Of a stretch of 64,000 nucleotides of DNA, positions 63,850 to 64,000 are shown in pieces (position 1 is the stretch's first letter; each line of letters begins with the position of its first letter). The notes beneath the pieces are model-generated. The model had not been told where the DNA came from. It worked only from the letters and a program-made list of their open reading frames with translations, and did no database searches. The position numbers and the translations under genes were made by a program. Origin of the DNA: Vibrio albus (GTDB taxonomy: Bacteria; Pseudomonadota; Gammaproteobacteria; Enterobacterales; Vibrionaceae); NCBI RefSeq assembly GCF_003144035.1, contig NZ_QFWT01000007.1:1-64000 (forward strand), written 5' to 3'.

Positions 63850-64000
63850 ATGTCAAAAGTTAAACATCTCGAAAATCTATGCGTTATTAATGCTGATTTT
63901 GATATCTGGAGTGGGCAAACTCGTTTGTCTGCATCTGACTTTAAATTGGGTGCTGGTGGTGAAATTCCACCAGAGAAAGTAGCTCAATTAGGGTCGAAAA
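63850..64000 (+). CDS. DUF3150-like protein, 5' part only
   Basis: ATG 63850 after GGAGAATAAACC; the frame stays open to the window end (50 codons). 'HLENLCVINADFDIWSGQTRLSASDFKLGAGGEIPPEKVAQLGSK' resembles the start of DUF3150 proteins found beside CobS-like ATPases on SXT/IncA/C-type elements (from memory). Confidence 0.7.
   Translation, partial: MSKVKHLENLCVINADFDIWSGQTRLSASDFKLGAGGEIPPEKVAQLGSK

Overview
The window looks like part of a large conjugative plasmid or integrative element of a marine gammaproteobacterium. The transfer genes (MOBH relaxase TraI, TraD, TraLEKBVA, DsbC, TraC, TrhF, TraW/TrbC, TraU, TraN) and a CobS-like ATPase/Bet/Exo block follow the gene order known from SXT/R391 ICEs, IncA/C plasmids and related Vibrio/Photobacterium/Shewanella MOBH plasmids. 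No integrase, replication initiator, rRNA, tRNA or CRISPR array is visible, so plasmid versus ICE cannot be decided here. The host genus is inference only.

Region 1 (1-14250) is clearly GC-richer than the rest and reads like imported cargo. It holds a phosphite cassette (ptxB, ptxC, ptxD, ptxE; the ATPase gene ptxA is not seen), a group II intron reverse-transcriptase fragment, and a metal/redox module. That module comprises a DUF6448-like secreted protein, a response regulator/histidine kinase/AraC operon on the minus strand, and a divergent plus-strand set: a ferric-reductase-like protein, a PepSY protein, a DUF2271 protein, a PepSY-flavodoxin-reductase fusion and a VIT/CCC1-like transporter. 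Matching 11-bp-spaced repeats in front of these operons suggest control by the local response regulator.

Region 2 (14250-27000) is AT-richer backbone: a type I restriction subunit remnant (hsdR lacking its 5' half) with an intact YgjP-like metallopeptidase, a ParA/KorB-like partition pair, a TnpB-only IS200/IS605-type element, several small genes (wHTH, ASCH and unknowns), and a minus-strand operon ending in topoisomerase III.

Region 3 (27000-54500) is the mating apparatus. Unusual features are tandem pilin genes separated by a terminator, an 1806-residue secreted protein, and an EAL-domain gene inserted between traW and traU. A degenerate dyad of the type TGYCCAAAANGGRCAG recurs in front of its transcription units and is a candidate target of a SetCD/AcaCD-like master activator. 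A perfect palindrome, CTTTCACATGTGAAAG, occurs three times, once just before parA.

Region 4 (54500-64000) contains an unknown 442-residue protein, a DUF1845/AcaB-like gene, then a run of very small genes plus cobS-like ATPase, bet, exo and a DUF3150 gene that runs off the window. Eight of these genes are each preceded by a short GC-rich leader that can fold into the same pseudoknot-like architecture with compensatory changes. Two others carry a second leader type with competing hairpins, and a third conserved hairpin/pseudoknot element occurs three times. These repeated leader RNAs are the most striking unexplained signal in the window.
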